Notes: a model not told the origin generated them from the sequence alone. A stretch of DNA of 64,000 nt from Sediminihabitans luteus (GCF_002797595.1 NZ_PGFE01000001.1:124001-188000); one strand, 5' to 3'. Positions 42,624-51,809 are shown, counted from the stretch's first letter. Translations and numbers: made by a program.

Positions 42624-43915
42624 CCGGCACCCACGCACCGGCGGCCGGCCCCGCGTCGACCGGCCCCGCGTCGGCTGACGCCCATGACGCCGCCCGCAGG
42701 GCGCTCGCCCGGTGCGACGAGCTCGCGACCGTGACCGCGGTGCCCGGCCGCACCGACCGCTTCTACCTCACGCCCGAGCACGCCCGCGCCAACACGCTCG
42801 TCGCCGGCTGGATGCGCGAGGCGGGGCTGCGTACCGCGCAGGACGCGGCGGGCAACGTCTGGGGCCGCACCGGCACGCCCGACGTCCCGCTGCTCGTGCT
42901 CGGCTCGCACCTCGACACCGTGCCCGACGCCGGGCGGTACGACGGCCCGCTCGGCGTCGTCGTCGCGGTCGAGGTCGCCCGGAGGCTCGCACCGCGGGCG
43001 GCCGAGCTGCCGTTCGAGATCGGCGTCGTCGGGTTCGGGGACGAGGAGGGCGCACGGTTCGGCGCCACGCTGCTCGGCTCGCGCGCGGTCGCCGGCACCT
43101 GGGACCCGGCGTGGTTCGACCTGCCCGACGCCGCGGGCACGACGATGCGCGAGGCGTTCGTCGCGTTCGGCCTGGACCCCGCTGCCGTGGGCGACGCCGC
43201 GCTCGACCCGGGCACGACCGTCGGCTACCTCGAGGCGCACATCGAGCAGGGCGTGCGGCTCGAGGACGCCGACCGCCCGCTCGGGGTCGTGAGCTCGATC
43301 GCCGCCGCGCGCCGCTTCGAGATGGCGGTGCTCGGCGAGGCCCGGCACGCGGGCGGCACGCCCTACGACCGCCGCCGCGACGCCGCGCTCGGCGCGAGCC
43401 ACGCGGTGCTCGAGATCGAGCGGATCGCCCGCGCCGCGGGCGCCATCGCCACGGTCGGCCGGCTCCAGGCCTACCCGGGCGGCGTCAACGTGATCCCCGG
43501 CCGCGTCGAGCTCAGCCTCGACCTGCGCGCCGAGACCGACGCGCTGCGCGACCACGTCTGGGACCTGATCCACGACGTGCTGCTCGCCCGATGCGTGCGG
43601 CTCGGCCTGCGGCTCGTGGTCGAGGAGACCCACCGCGCGCCCGCCGTGCCGTGCGCACCCGGCCCGAGCGCCGCCGTCGCGCGCGCGGTGACGAGCGTCG
43701 CGGGGGACGTCGCACCCCTGACCCTGTTCAGCCCCGCCGGGCACGACGCGATGTCGATGGCCGCGCTCACCGACGTCGGGATGCTGTTCGTGCGCTGCGG
43801 CGACGGCGTCTCGCACCACCCCGACGAGTCGGTGCGCGAGGACGACGTCGCGCTCGCGGTCGACGCGCTCGAGCAGGCCGTGCTCGAGCTCGCCGGCCTC
43901 GCCGGCACGGCATGA
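42620..43915 (+). CDS. allC: Allantoate amidohydrolase (M20 family)
   Basis: A 431-residue binuclear metal hydrolase. GSHLDTVPDAGRYDGPLGV (ligand His and Asp), FGDEEGARFG (Glu pair), EAHIEQGVRLE, and late SPAGHDAMSMA plus GVSHHPDE match allantoate amidohydrolase/ureidoglycolase and N-carbamoyl-amino-acid hydrolases. Given its position in a urate operon, allantoate is the probable substrate, giving ureidoglycine and ammonia for PucG. The first 25 residues are Ala/Pro/Ser-rich and poorly conserved. Start overlaps pucG; followed by a 170-bp repeat-containing gap. Confidence 0.88.
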   Translation: MTGTHAPAAGPASTGPASADAHDAARRALARCDELATVTAVPGRTDRFYLTPEHARANTLVAGWMREAGLRTAQDAAGNVWGRTGTPDVPLLVLGSHLDTVPDAGRYDGPLGVVVAVEVARRLAPRAAELPFEIGVVGFGDEEGARFGATLLGSRAVAGTWDPAWFDLPDAAGTTMREAFVAFGLDPAAVGDAALDPGTTVGYLEAHIEQGVRLEDADRPLGVVSSIAAARRFEMAVLGEARHAGGTPYDRRRDAALGASHAVLEIERIARAAGAIATVGRLQAYPGGVNVIPGRVELSLDLRAETDALRDHVWDLIHDVLLARCVRLGLRLVVEETHRAPAVPCAPGPSAAVARAVTSVAGDVAPLTLFSPAGHDAMSMAALTDVGMLFVRCGDGVSHHPDESVREDDVALAVDALEQAVLELAGLAGTA

Positions 43916-43916
43916 C

Positions 43917-44014
43917 ACGCACGACTCAGCACGCACGAAGTCACACGTACGAAGCAGCACGCACGAAGCAATCCGCACGAAGTAACACGCACGAAGTAAC
44001 ACGCACGACACCAC
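43917..44014. repeat. 14-bp tandem repeat in the urate gene cluster
   Basis: Seven copies at an exact 14-base step (43917, 43931, 43945, 43959, 43973, 43987, 44001) with consensus ACGCACGAAGTAAC; the copies at 43987 and 43973 are closest to it and the outer copies are degenerate. Non-coding, as the unit is not a multiple of three and all frames are interrupted around it. It is AT-richer than its surroundings. Confidence 0.92.
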
Positions 44015-44043
44015 CAGGACACGCCGCGGTGCGGGCCCCGCCG

Positions 44044-44049
44044 TAGCGT
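44044..44049 (+). promoter_or_regulatory. Predicted -10 box for uraD
   Basis: TAGCGT lies 37 bases before the uraD GTG, whose GGAGG site is in the intervening leader. A promoter here, just after the 14-bp repeats, would let the second half of the cluster be expressed separately. Confidence 0.45.
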
Positions 44050-44085
44050 GACCGCTGACCCGGACCCGACGGACGGAGGCACCCC

Positions 44086-44595
44086 GTGACCGAGCTCGTG
44101 TTCGACACGTTGCCCGCGCACGACGCGCGCGAGGTCGTGCGGCGGTGCGCGGACGTGCCGCGCTGGTGCGACGCGCTCGTCGCGCTGCGACCGTTCGGCG
44201 ACGCCGACCGGCTGCTCGCCACGGCGCGCGGCCTCGCCCGGGCCTGGACGCCCGCCGAGGTCGAGGGCGCGCTCGCGCAGCACCCGCGCATCGGCGAGCG
44301 ACCGGCGGGCGACGGCGCCGAGGCCCGGATGTCGGCGCGCGAGCAGGCCGGCGTCTCGACCGACACGGACGTCGCGGCCAGGCTGCGCGCCGGGAACCTC
44401 GCGTACGAGCGTCGCTTCGGCCGGGTGTTCCTGATCCGGGCCGCGGGCCGCGACGCGCACGAGATCCTCGCGGCGCTCGAGACCCGCCTCGGGGCCGACG
44501 ACGAGACCGAGGCCGCGACGACCGCGGCCGAGCTGTGCGACATCGCGCTGCTCCGCCTCGCCGCGGCCGTCGCCCCCGCACAGGTGCTGCGATGA
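44086..44595 (+). CDS. uraD: OHCU decarboxylase
   Basis: A 169-residue all-helical enzyme that decarboxylates 2-oxo-4-hydroxy-4-carboxy-5-ureidoimidazoline to (S)-allantoin, the third step from urate. HPRIGERP near residue 65 holds the catalytic His, followed by SAREQAGVS (Glu) and NLAYERRFGRVFLIRAAGRDAHEIL. Length is normal. The GTG has GGAGG at seven bases. The stop overlaps the next gene (ATGA). Confidence 0.93.
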   Translation: MTELVFDTLPAHDAREVVRRCADVPRWCDALVALRPFGDADRLLATARGLARAWTPAEVEGALAQHPRIGERPAGDGAEARMSAREQAGVSTDTDVAARLRAGNLAYERRFGRVFLIRAAGRDAHEILAALETRLGADDETEAATTAAELCDIALLRLAAAVAPAQVLR

Positions 44596-44951
44596 GCGGC
44601 GCGACGACGAGCGGCGCGACGACGAGCCACCTGACCACGCACGTCCTGGACACCGCGACGGGCACGCCCGCCGTGGGCGTCGAGGTCGTGCTCGAGCGCG
44701 TCGGCACGCCCACGCCCGTCGCGACCGGCACGACCGACGCCGACGGTCGCGTCACGCGCCTCGGCCCCGACGTGCTCGAGCCCGGCACGTACCTGCTGCG
44801 CTTCGCGACGGGAGCCTGGTACGCGGCGTCCGACACCCCGACGATCTTCCCCGAGGTGTGCGTGACGCTCACCCTCGACGACCCCGCGCGGCACTACCAC
44901 GTGCCGCTCCTGCTGAGCCCGTTCGCCTACTCGACCTACCGCGGGAGCTGA
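44592..44951 (+). CDS. uraH: 5-Hydroxyisourate hydrolase
   Basis: A 119-residue transthyretin-like protein that opens 5-hydroxyisourate to OHCU. LTTHVLDTATGTPAVGV opens the fold, GTTDADGRVTRL follows, and the C-terminal YRGS tetrapeptide that defines the family is present. The first 12 residues are a SGATT duplication. ATG overlaps the uraD stop. Confidence 0.95.
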   Translation: MSGATTSGATTSHLTTHVLDTATGTPAVGVEVVLERVGTPTPVATGTTDADGRVTRLGPDVLEPGTYLLRFATGAWYAASDTPTIFPEVCVTLTLDDPARHYHVPLLLSPFAYSTYRGS

Positions 44952-44953
44952 CC

Positions 44954-45883
44954 ATGACCACGACCGCCCCGACCCCCGCCCCGAGCAGCGCCGCGCGCAC
45001 GGTCCGGCTGGGCGCGAACCAGTACGGCAAGGCCGAGGTGCGGCTCGTGCGGGTCACGCGCGACACGGCCCGGCACGAGATCGAGGACCTCACCGTCACG
45101 TCGCAGCTGCGCGGGGACTTCGCGGCGTCGCACGTCGCGGGCGACAACTCCCAGGTCGTGGCGACCGACACCCAGAAGAACACGGTCTACGCGTTCGCCC
45201 GGGACGGCGTGGGCGCGCCCGAGGCGTTCCTGCTGCGCCTCGCGGAGCACTTCACGGGCTTCGCCTGGGTCGACGGCGGCCGCTGGGAGGCGCTGTCGCA
45301 CGCGTGGGACCGGATCGTGGCCGAAGGCGCCGAGCACGACCACGCGTTCGTCCGCACGGGCCAGGAGACGCGGACGGCGGTCGTGACCCGCGACGGCGAC
45401 GACGTGTGGGTCCTGGGCGGGCTGACCGACCTCACGGTGCTCAAGTCGACCGGCTCGGAGTTCCACGGGTTCCCGCGCGACCGGTATACGACGCTCGGCG
45501 AGACCGACGACCGCGTGCTCGCGACGGCCGTCACGGCCCGGTGGCGGTACGCGGGCACCGACGTCGACTGGGACGCGACGTACGCGAGCGTGCGCGCGAC
45601 GCTGCTCGAGGCGTTCGCGACCACCCACTCGCTCGCCCTCCAGCAGACGCTGTACGCGATGGCCGAGGCCGTGCTGGTCGCGCACCCCGCGATCGTCGAG
45701 GTCCGGCTCTCGCTGCCCAACAAGCACCACTTCCTCGTGGACCTCTCGCCGTTCGGGCTCGACAACCCGAACGAGGTCTTCTACGCCGCCGACCGCCCGT
45801 ACGGGCTCATCGAGGCGAGCGTGAGCGTCGAGGACGCGCCGCCCGCGGGCCGCGCCTGGGAGTCCGTCGCGGGGTTCTGCTGA
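44954..45883 (+). CDS. Urate oxidase (uricase)
   Basis: A 309-residue cofactor-free oxidase converting urate and oxygen to 5-hydroxyisourate. LGANQYGKAEVRLVRV (catalytic Lys), VVATDTQKNTVYAFAR (Thr of the dyad), GLTDLTVLKSTGSEFHGF, LQQTLYAMAEAVL and LPNKHHFLVDL mark both halves of the duplicated fold. Known gene names include pucL and uaZ. ATG two bases after the uraH stop. No xanthine dehydrogenase genes are in the window, so urate may be taken up or made elsewhere. Confidence 0.95.
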   Translation: MTTTAPTPAPSSAARTVRLGANQYGKAEVRLVRVTRDTARHEIEDLTVTSQLRGDFAASHVAGDNSQVVATDTQKNTVYAFARDGVGAPEAFLLRLAEHFTGFAWVDGGRWEALSHAWDRIVAEGAEHDHAFVRTGQETRTAVVTRDGDDVWVLGGLTDLTVLKSTGSEFHGFPRDRYTTLGETDDRVLATAVTARWRYAGTDVDWDATYASVRATLLEAFATTHSLALQQTLYAMAEAVLVAHPAIVEVRLSLPNKHHFLVDLSPFGLDNPNEVFYAADRPYGLIEASVSVEDAPPAGRAWESVAGFC

Positions 45884-45888
45884 ACGCC

Positions 45889-47346
45889 GTGACCCGGGAG
45901 GCGGGCACGCCCGGGCCCGACCTCGTCGTGCGTGCGCGCCGGGCGCTCGTCGACGGGGTGCTGCGCCCCGCCACGGTCGTGGTGCGCGGCGGCGTCGTGC
46001 ACGAGATCCGGTCGGACGACGCCCCCGGCCCCACGTCCGGGGGCGCGGACCCGGCCCGCGTCGACGTCCCGGACGACGCGGTGCTGCTCCCCGGCGCGGT
46101 CGACTCGCACGTGCACGTCAACGAGCCCGGCCGCTCGCGCTGGGAGGGGTTCTGGTCGGCGACCGAGGCCGCCGCGCGCGGCGGGGTCACGACGATCGTC
46201 GACATGCCTCTCAACAGCGTCCCCGCGACCACGACGCCGGGGGCGCTGCGGTACAAGCGCGCGGCCGCCGCGCACCGCCTGCACGTCGACACGGGGTTCT
46301 GGGGCGGGGCCGTGCCCGAGTCGCTCGGCCACCTCGAACGGATGTGGGACCTCGGCGTCTACGGCTTCAAGTGCTTCCTGGCGGACTCGGGCGTCCCCGA
46401 GTTCCCCGCGCTGGACCGCAACGAGCTCGCCGCGGCGGCGCGCGAGATCGCCGGGTTCGGCGGCCTGCTGCTGGTGCACGCCGAGGACCCGGACGTGCTC
46501 GCCGCCGCCCCGCACCCGCCGAGCCGCCGGTTCGCGGACTTCGTGGCCTCGCGGCCCGACGCCGCGGAGACCTCGGCGATCGCGACCCTGATCGAGACCG
46601 TGCGCGACACCGGCGTGCGCGCGCACCTGCTGCACCTGTCGAGCGCCCGCGCCCTCGACATGATCGCCGCGGCGCGCGACGAGGGCCTGCCCCTGACCGT
46701 CGAGACGTGCCCGCACTACCTCGTGCTCGACGTCGACCACCTGCCCGACGGCGCGGCCGAGTTCAAGTGCTGCCCGCCCATCCGGGACACCGGGAACCAG
46801 GACGCGCTGTGGGACGCGCTCGTGGCCGGGGTGATCGACTGCGTCGTGAGCGACCACTCGCCCTCGACGCTCGAGCGCAAGCGTGCGGGCGGCGGCGACC
46901 TCCAGCAGGCGTGGGGCGGGATCGCGGGCCTCCAGGTCGGTGTCGTCGCGGTCGCGGACGCCGCCCGCCGGCGCGGGATCGGGATCGAGGCGGTGAGCGC
47001 CTGGACGGCCCAGGCGCCGGCACGCGTCGCGGGCCTGCACGCCAAGGGGTCGATCGCGGTCGGGAACGACGCGGACCTCGTGGTCTGGGCGCCCGACCGC
47101 GCCCTGACCGTCGACGTCGCACGGCTCGCGCACCGCAACCCGACGAGCGCCTGGGCGGGGCGCACCTTCACGGGCAGCGTGACCCGCACGCTCCTGCGCG
47201 GGCGCACGGTGTTCGACGCCGACCTGCCCGACGACGCGCAGGTCCCGCCGCCCGCGGGCCTGCGGCTCAACCGGCGCGGTCGCGACGGCGTCGCGTGGCC
47301 GGAGCCCGGCGTCGAGGAGTCGCGGCGCGATAACCTCGGTGCGTGA
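45889..47346 (+). CDS. allB: Allantoinase
   Basis: A 485-residue cyclic amidohydrolase that opens allantoin to allantoate. PGAVDSHVHVNEPGRSRWEGF carries the first metal His pair, GVYGFKCFLADSG the bridging lysine, LLVHAEDP and LLHLSSA the next ligands, and VVSDHSPSTLERK the Asp. These match allantoinase rather than hydantoinase (GFKCFL). The GTG starts five bases after the uricase stop with no ribosome-binding site, so it is probably coupled. Its last codons contain the -10 box of the next gene. Confidence 0.93.
   Translation: MTREAGTPGPDLVVRARRALVDGVLRPATVVVRGGVVHEIRSDDAPGPTSGGADPARVDVPDDAVLLPGAVDSHVHVNEPGRSRWEGFWSATEAAARGGVTTIVDMPLNSVPATTTPGALRYKRAAAAHRLHVDTGFWGGAVPESLGHLERMWDLGVYGFKCFLADSGVPEFPALDRNELAAAAREIAGFGGLLLVHAEDPDVLAAAPHPPSRRFADFVASRPDAAETSAIATLIETVRDTGVRAHLLHLSSARALDMIAAARDEGLPLTVETCPHYLVLDVDHLPDGAAEFKCCPPIRDTGNQDALWDALVAGVIDCVVSDHSPSTLERKRAGGGDLQQAWGGIAGLQVGVVAVADAARRRGIGIEAVSAWTAQAPARVAGLHAKGSIAVGNDADLVVWAPDRALTVDVARLAHRNPTSAWAGRTFTGSVTRTLLRGRTVFDADLPDDAQVPPPAGLRLNRRGRDGVAWPEPGVEESRRDNLGA
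47331..47336 (+). promoter_or_regulatory. Predicted -10 box for the DUF885 gene
   Basis: TAACCT lies within the end of allB, six bases before the GTG at 47343, suggesting a leaderless transcript independent of the urate operon. Confidence 0.45.
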
Positions 47347-49106
47347 CGGCACCCACCACGCCCCAGCCCCCCCGCACACCGAGCGCGATCGACGAGATCG
47401 CCGACGCGTACGTCCGCACGGTCGTCGAGCTCAACCCGCTCGCGGCGACCATGCTCGGGATCCCCGGCCACGACCACCTCATGCCCGACCTGTCGCCCGC
47501 AGGCCTCGCAGCCGACGCGGACGCGGCCCGGGCCACGCTCCGCGCGCTCGACGACGCGACCCCGGTGGACGACGTCGACCTCGTGACGCTCGCCGCGATG
47601 CGCGAGCGCCTCGGCCTCGAGGTCGAGCTCTACGAGGCCGACGAGTTCCACGCACGCCTCAACAACATCGCCTGCCCGGTGCAGGACCTCCGCGACGTGT
47701 TCGACGTCATGCCCACGGGCACGGTCGAGGCGTGGGAGAACGTCGCGGCGCGGCTCGCGGCGCTGCCGGGCGCGGTCGACGGCTACGTCGAGTCGCTGCG
47801 CGCGGCGGCCGCGCGCGGGCACGTCGCCGCGGCCCGTCAGGTGCGGCTGTGCGTCGAGCAGGCGCGCGAGCAGGCCGGCGACGAGTCGTTCTTCACGTCG
47901 TTCGTGCGCGGCGAGTCCGCCCGCGCGGTGCTCGACGGGTCGGCCGCGTGCCAGCTCCTCGAGGGATCGCTCGAGGCGGGCGCACGCGAGGCGCGCGCCG
48001 CGTACGGACGCCTCGCGGACTTCCTCGCCGACGAGCTGCTGCCGCAGGCGCCCGCGCAGGACGCCGTGGGCCGCGAGCGCTACACGCTGCTCTCGCGCAC
48101 GTTCCTGGGCGCCGAGGTCGACCTCGACGAGACGTACGCGTGGGGCCTGGCCGAGCTCGACCGGATCGTGGCCGAGCAGGAGGAGGTCGCGCGGCGGATC
48201 GCGGGACCGGACGCGAGCGTCGAGGACGCGGTCGCGCTGCTCGACGCCGACCCGGCGCTGCAGCTCGACGGGACGCAGGCGCTGCGCGCCTGGATGCAGG
48301 AGACGTCGGACGCCGCGATCGAGGCGCTCGACGGCGTGCACTTCACGATCCCCGAGCCCGTGCGCACGCTCGAGTGCATGATCGCCCCGACGCAGACGGG
48401 CGGGATCTACTACACGCCCCCGAGCGACGACTTCTCCCGTCCCGGTCGCATGTGGTGGTCGGTGCCCGCCGACGTCACGACGTTCAACACCTGGCGCGAG
48501 AAGACGACCGTCTACCACGAGGGCGTGCCGGGTCACCACCTGCAGTTCGGCCAGGCCGTGGTCGCGCGCGAGACGCTCAACTCGTGGCGTCGGCTCGCCT
48601 GCTGGGTCTCGGGCCACGGCGAGGGCTGGGCGCTGTACGCCGAGCGGCTCATGGCCGACCTCGGCTTCATGGACGACCTCGGCGACCGCCTCGGCATGCT
48701 CGACGCGCAGCGCCTGCGTGCCGCGCGCGTGGTCGTGGACATCGGCGTGCACCTGGGCCTCGAGGCGCCCGAGCGGTGGCGCGCGGGCGCTGACGACCCG
48801 CGCTGGGACGCCGACAAGGCGTGGCCGTTCCTGCTCGCGAACGTCAACATGCCCGAGTCGTTCGTGCGGTTCGAGCTCGACCGCTACCTCGGCTGGCCCG
48901 GGCAGGCGCCGTCGTACAAGGTCGGGCAGCGCCTGTGGGAGCAGGCGCGCGACGAGGCGCGCGCGACCGCGGAGGCCGCGGGCGAGGAGTTCGACCCGCG
49001 CGCGTTCCACGCGCGCGCCCTCGCGCTCGGGTCCGTCGGCCTCGACGTGCTGCGCGGCGCGCTGGCGGGCACGCTCGCGGACGCCGACGGCGGGGCCGCC
49101 CGATGA
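47343..49106 (+). CDS. DUF885 family putative metallopeptidase
   Basis: A 587-residue protein of the DUF885 family. The mostly helical sequence contains VYHEGVPGHHLQFGQ near residue 395, a His-Glu-x5-His-His arrangement like a zinc site. It also has WVSGHGEGWALYAERLM, VVDIGVHL and WPFLLANVNMPESFVRFELDRYLGWPGQ (cited as VNMPESFVRF and DRYLGWPGQ). No signal peptide is seen, so it is cytoplasmic. The GTG overlaps the allB stop. Substrate unknown; a peptidase role is inferred from related proteins. Confidence 0.87.
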   Translation: MTAPTTPQPPRTPSAIDEIADAYVRTVVELNPLAATMLGIPGHDHLMPDLSPAGLAADADAARATLRALDDATPVDDVDLVTLAAMRERLGLEVELYEADEFHARLNNIACPVQDLRDVFDVMPTGTVEAWENVAARLAALPGAVDGYVESLRAAAARGHVAAARQVRLCVEQAREQAGDESFFTSFVRGESARAVLDGSAACQLLEGSLEAGAREARAAYGRLADFLADELLPQAPAQDAVGRERYTLLSRTFLGAEVDLDETYAWGLAELDRIVAEQEEVARRIAGPDASVEDAVALLDADPALQLDGTQALRAWMQETSDAAIEALDGVHFTIPEPVRTLECMIAPTQTGGIYYTPPSDDFSRPGRMWWSVPADVTTFNTWREKTTVYHEGVPGHHLQFGQAVVARETLNSWRRLACWVSGHGEGWALYAERLMADLGFMDDLGDRLGMLDAQRLRAARVVVDIGVHLGLEAPERWRAGADDPRWDADKAWPFLLANVNMPESFVRFELDRYLGWPGQAPSYKVGQRLWEQARDEARATAEAAGEEFDPRAFHARALALGSVGLDVLRGALAGTLADADGGAAR

Positions 49107-49804
49107 CGCTCGTGCTGGCCTCGCAGTCCCCGGCGCGCCTCGCGACCCTCCGCGCGGCCGGGATCGACCCCGCGGTGCGCGTGTCGCACGTCGACGAGGA
49201 CCGTCTGCTCGCCGACGCCGCGGCCCGGCCGGGCGGCGTCGCGCCCGTCGAGGCGGTCCTGCTGCTGGCTCGTGCCAAGGCCGAGACCGTCGTCGCGGAC
49301 CTCGCCGCCCGCCCGCTCGACCCGACCGAGGCCCCGGACGCCCCGCGACTCGTCGTGGGCTGCGACTCGATGCTCGAGCTCGACGGCGAGGTGCTGGGCA
49401 AGCCCCGGGACGCGGACGACGCGCGCCGCCGTTGGCACGCGATGCGCGGTCGCACCGGGGTGCTGCACACGGGGCACTGGGTCGTCGCGGTCGGCGAGCG
49501 CCCCCGGGACGAGGAGCAGGCGGACGACCCGGGCCACGGGCCGGCCGCCCGGGGCGCGACGAGCTCGACCACGGTGCACTTCGCGGACGTGAGCGACGCC
49601 GAGGTCGACGCGTACGTCGCGACGGGCGAGCCGCTGCACGTCGCGGGCGCGTTCACGACCGACGGCCTGGGCGGCGCGTTCGTGCGCGGCATCGAGGGCG
49701 ACCACCACGGGGTCGTGGGCATCAGCCTGCCGTTGCTGCGCGAGCTCGTCGGCGCGCTGGGCGTGCTCTGGACCGACCTGTGGAGCGACCGCGTCCGACC
49801 CTGA
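49103..49804 (+). CDS. maf: Maf-like nucleotide pyrophosphatase
   Basis: A 233-residue protein. LVLASQSPARLATLRAAGI is the Maf opening motif, VVGCDSMLELDGEVLGKPRD the metal/nucleotide part, VHFADVSDAEVDAYVATGEPLHVAGAF the conserved specificity segment, and GIEGDHHGVVGISLPLLRELV the ending. Maf proteins hydrolyse non-canonical or ordinary NTPs and affect septation. The family is about 190-215 residues; the extra length is an insertion near residue 140 (RPRDEEQADD). ATG overlaps the DUF885 stop. Confidence 0.9.
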   Translation: MTLVLASQSPARLATLRAAGIDPAVRVSHVDEDRLLADAAARPGGVAPVEAVLLLARAKAETVVADLAARPLDPTEAPDAPRLVVGCDSMLELDGEVLGKPRDADDARRRWHAMRGRTGVLHTGHWVVAVGERPRDEEQADDPGHGPAARGATSSTTVHFADVSDAEVDAYVATGEPLHVAGAFTTDGLGGAFVRGIEGDHHGVVGISLPLLRELVGALGVLWTDLWSDRVRP

Positions 49805-49817
49805 CCCACGGGTCCGA

Positions 49818-49887
49818 TTGTCGGTTCACCACAACCGGACGCCGTCGGGCCACGGTCCGCACGGGCGGCCATGTGGGGAACCGACAA
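49818..49887. promoter_or_regulatory. Possible operator upstream of accA
   Basis: TTGTCGGTTCACCAC (49818-49832) and GTGGGGAACCGACAA (49873-49887) are inverted copies matching at 14 of 15 positions, 40 bases apart. The same core occurs upstream of accB at 25484. Confidence 0.45.
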
Positions 49888-49924
49888 AAGTCTCAGGAAC
49901 CGGTTGGGACCTTCTCCAATCTTG

Positions 49925-49965
49925 CGTCGGACGGCGCCCGGAGCGTGTCCGGGCGCCGTCCGACG
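49925..49965 (+). terminator. Terminator hairpin after maf
   Basis: CGTCGGACGGCGCCCGGA and TCCGGGCGCCGTCCGACG form a perfect 18-bp stem with a five-base GCGTG loop. It lies 120 bp after maf and only four bases before the accA -10 box, so it also overlaps that promoter's upstream half. Confidence 0.7.
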
Positions 49966-49968
49966 CGT

Positions 49969-49974
49969 TACCGT
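49969..49974 (+). promoter_or_regulatory. Predicted -10 box for accA
   Basis: TACCGT stands five bases before the GTG of accA, predicting a leaderless message. Confidence 0.5.
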
Positions 49975-49979
49975 GAGCC

Positions 49980-51809
49980 GTGCCCGACAACGCCCCCCTC
50001 GCCAGCGCCCCTGTCAGCAGCGCCCGTGTCACCAAGGTGCTCATCGCCAACCGCGGTGAGATCGCCGTCCGAGTCCTGCGTGCGTGCGCGGACGCCGGGA
50101 TCGCCTCGGTCGCGGTCTACGCCGACCAGGACCGCGACGCGCAGCACGTGCGCCTGGCCGACGAGGCGTACGCGCTCGACGGGGCCCGCGCGGCCGACAC
50201 CTACCTCGACATCGCCAAGATCGTCGACGTCGGGCGTCGCTCGGGCGCGGACGCCGTCCACCCGGGGTACGGGTTCCTGGCCGAGCGCGCCGACTTCGCG
50301 CAGGCCGTGATCGACGCGGGCATGACGTGGATCGGCCCCTCCCCCGCGGCGATCGACGCGCTGGGCGACAAGGTCAGCGCGCGCCACATCGCGCAGCGCG
50401 CGGGCGCCCCGCTCGTGCCGGGCACGCCCGACCCGGTCGAGAGCGCGGCCGAGGTGCACGCGTTCGCGGCCGAGCACGGCCTGCCGATCGCGATCAAGGC
50501 GGCGTTCGGCGGCGGCGGGCGCGGCATCAAGGTCGTGCGCGAGGCGAGCGAGATCGACGAGCTCTACGAGTCCGCGGTGCGCGAGGCGATCGCGAACTTC
50601 GGGCGTGGCGAGTGCTTCATCGAGCGCTACCTCGACAACCCCCGCCACGTCGAGACCCAGTGCCTCGCGGACCAGCACGGCGGCGTCGTCGTCGTCTCGA
50701 CGCGCGACTGCTCGCTCCAGCGCCGCCACCAGAAGCTCGTCGAGGAGGCCCCCGCGCCGTTCCTGACGCCCGAGCAGGTGGCCGAGCTGTACCGCGCGTC
50801 CGAGGCGATCCTGCGCGAGGCCGGGTACGTGGGTGCGGGCACCTGCGAGTTCCTCGTGGGTGCCGACGGCACGATCTCGTTCCTCGAGGTCAACACGCGC
50901 CTGCAGGTCGAGCACTGCGTCTCGGAGGAGGTCACCGGGATCGACCTGGTGCGCGAGCAGCTGCGCATCGCGGCGGGCGAGGCCCTCGGGTACGACAGCA
51001 CGCAGGTGCGCGGGCACTCGTTCGAGTTCCGCATCAACGGCGAGGACCCGGCCAACAACTTCATGCCCGCCCCCGGGCGCATCACGACGCTGCGCTACCC
51101 CTCGGGGCCGGGCGTGCGCGTGGACTCGGGCATCGTCGAGGGCGACACGGTCTCGGGCGCGTTCGACTCGATGATCGCCAAGCTCATCGTCACGGGCGCC
51201 ACGCGCCGCCAGGCCGTCGAGCGGGCGCGCCGCGCGCTGCGCGAGCTCGAGGTCCAGGGCATCCCGACGGTGGTGCCGTTCCACCGCGCGGTGCTCGACG
51301 CCGACGACTTCGTGCCGGCCGACGACTCCCCGTTCCGGGTGCACACCCGCTGGATCGAGACGGCGTTCGCGGACGAGCTCAAGGCCCTCGCCCCCGCGCC
51401 GACGACGCCCGCGACGTCCGACGACGACGCCCCGGCCCTCGCGACCGAGCGCGTCGTGGTCGAGGTCGGCGGCAAGCGTCTCGAGGTCGTCATCCCCGCG
51501 GGGCTCGGCGGGGCCGCAGGCCGCGCACGCACCGCGAACGCGGCCCGCCGCCCGGCACGGCGCTCGGGCGGGCGGGCGGCCGCGGCGACGTCGTCCACGT
51601 CCCTCGCGTCGCCCATGCAGGGCACGATCGTCAAGGTCGCGGTCGCGGACGGCGCGCAGGTCGCCGAGGGCGACCTCGTCGTCGTCCTCGAGGCCATGAA
51701 GATGGAGCAGCCGCTGCTCGCCCACCGTGCGGGCACCGTGCGCTCGCTCGGCGCGGGCGTCGGCGCGAGCGTGAGCGCCGGGACCGTCATCTGCGACATC
51801 GTCGACTGA
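49980..51809 (+). CDS. accA: Acyl-CoA carboxylase alpha subunit (biotin carboxylase and carrier)
   Basis: A 609-residue biotin-dependent enzyme subunit. Residues about 18-465 form the biotin carboxylase: [44 protein letters not shown] (ATP loop), [12 protein letters not shown] and RINGEDP. A variable Ala/Arg-rich linker leads to the biotinyl domain at 535-609 with [15 protein letters not shown], the lysine that BirA biotinylates. It works with AccB (25569) and AccE (27762), supplying malonyl- or methylmalonyl-CoA. GTG start five bases after TACCGT. Confidence 0.95.
   Translation: MPDNAPLASAPVSSARVTKVLIANRGEIAVRVLRACADAGIASVAVYADQDRDAQHVRLADEAYALDGARAADTYLDIAKIVDVGRRSGADAVHPGYGFLAERADFAQAVIDAGMTWIGPSPAAIDALGDKVSARHIAQRAGAPLVPGTPDPVESAAEVHAFAAEHGLPIAIKAAFGGGGRGIKVVREASEIDELYESAVREAIANFGRGECFIERYLDNPRHVETQCLADQHGGVVVVSTRDCSLQRRHQKLVEEAPAPFLTPEQVAELYRASEAILREAGYVGAGTCEFLVGADGTISFLEVNTRLQVEHCVSEEVTGIDLVREQLRIAAGEALGYDSTQVRGHSFEFRINGEDPANNFMPAPGRITTLRYPSGPGVRVDSGIVEGDTVSGAFDSMIAKLIVTGATRRQAVERARRALRELEVQGIPTVVPFHRAVLDADDFVPADDSPFRVHTRWIETAFADELKALAPAPTTPATSDDDAPALATERVVVEVGGKRLEVVIPAGLGGAAGRARTANAARRPARRSGGRAAAATSSTSLASPMQGTIVKVAVADGAQVAEGDLVVVLEAMKMEQPLLAHRAGTVRSLGAGVGASVSAGTVICDIVD

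Noticed and set aside
43917-44014. CRISPR-like array
   Set aside because: The 14-bp units are directly adjacent with no spacers and there are no cas genes.
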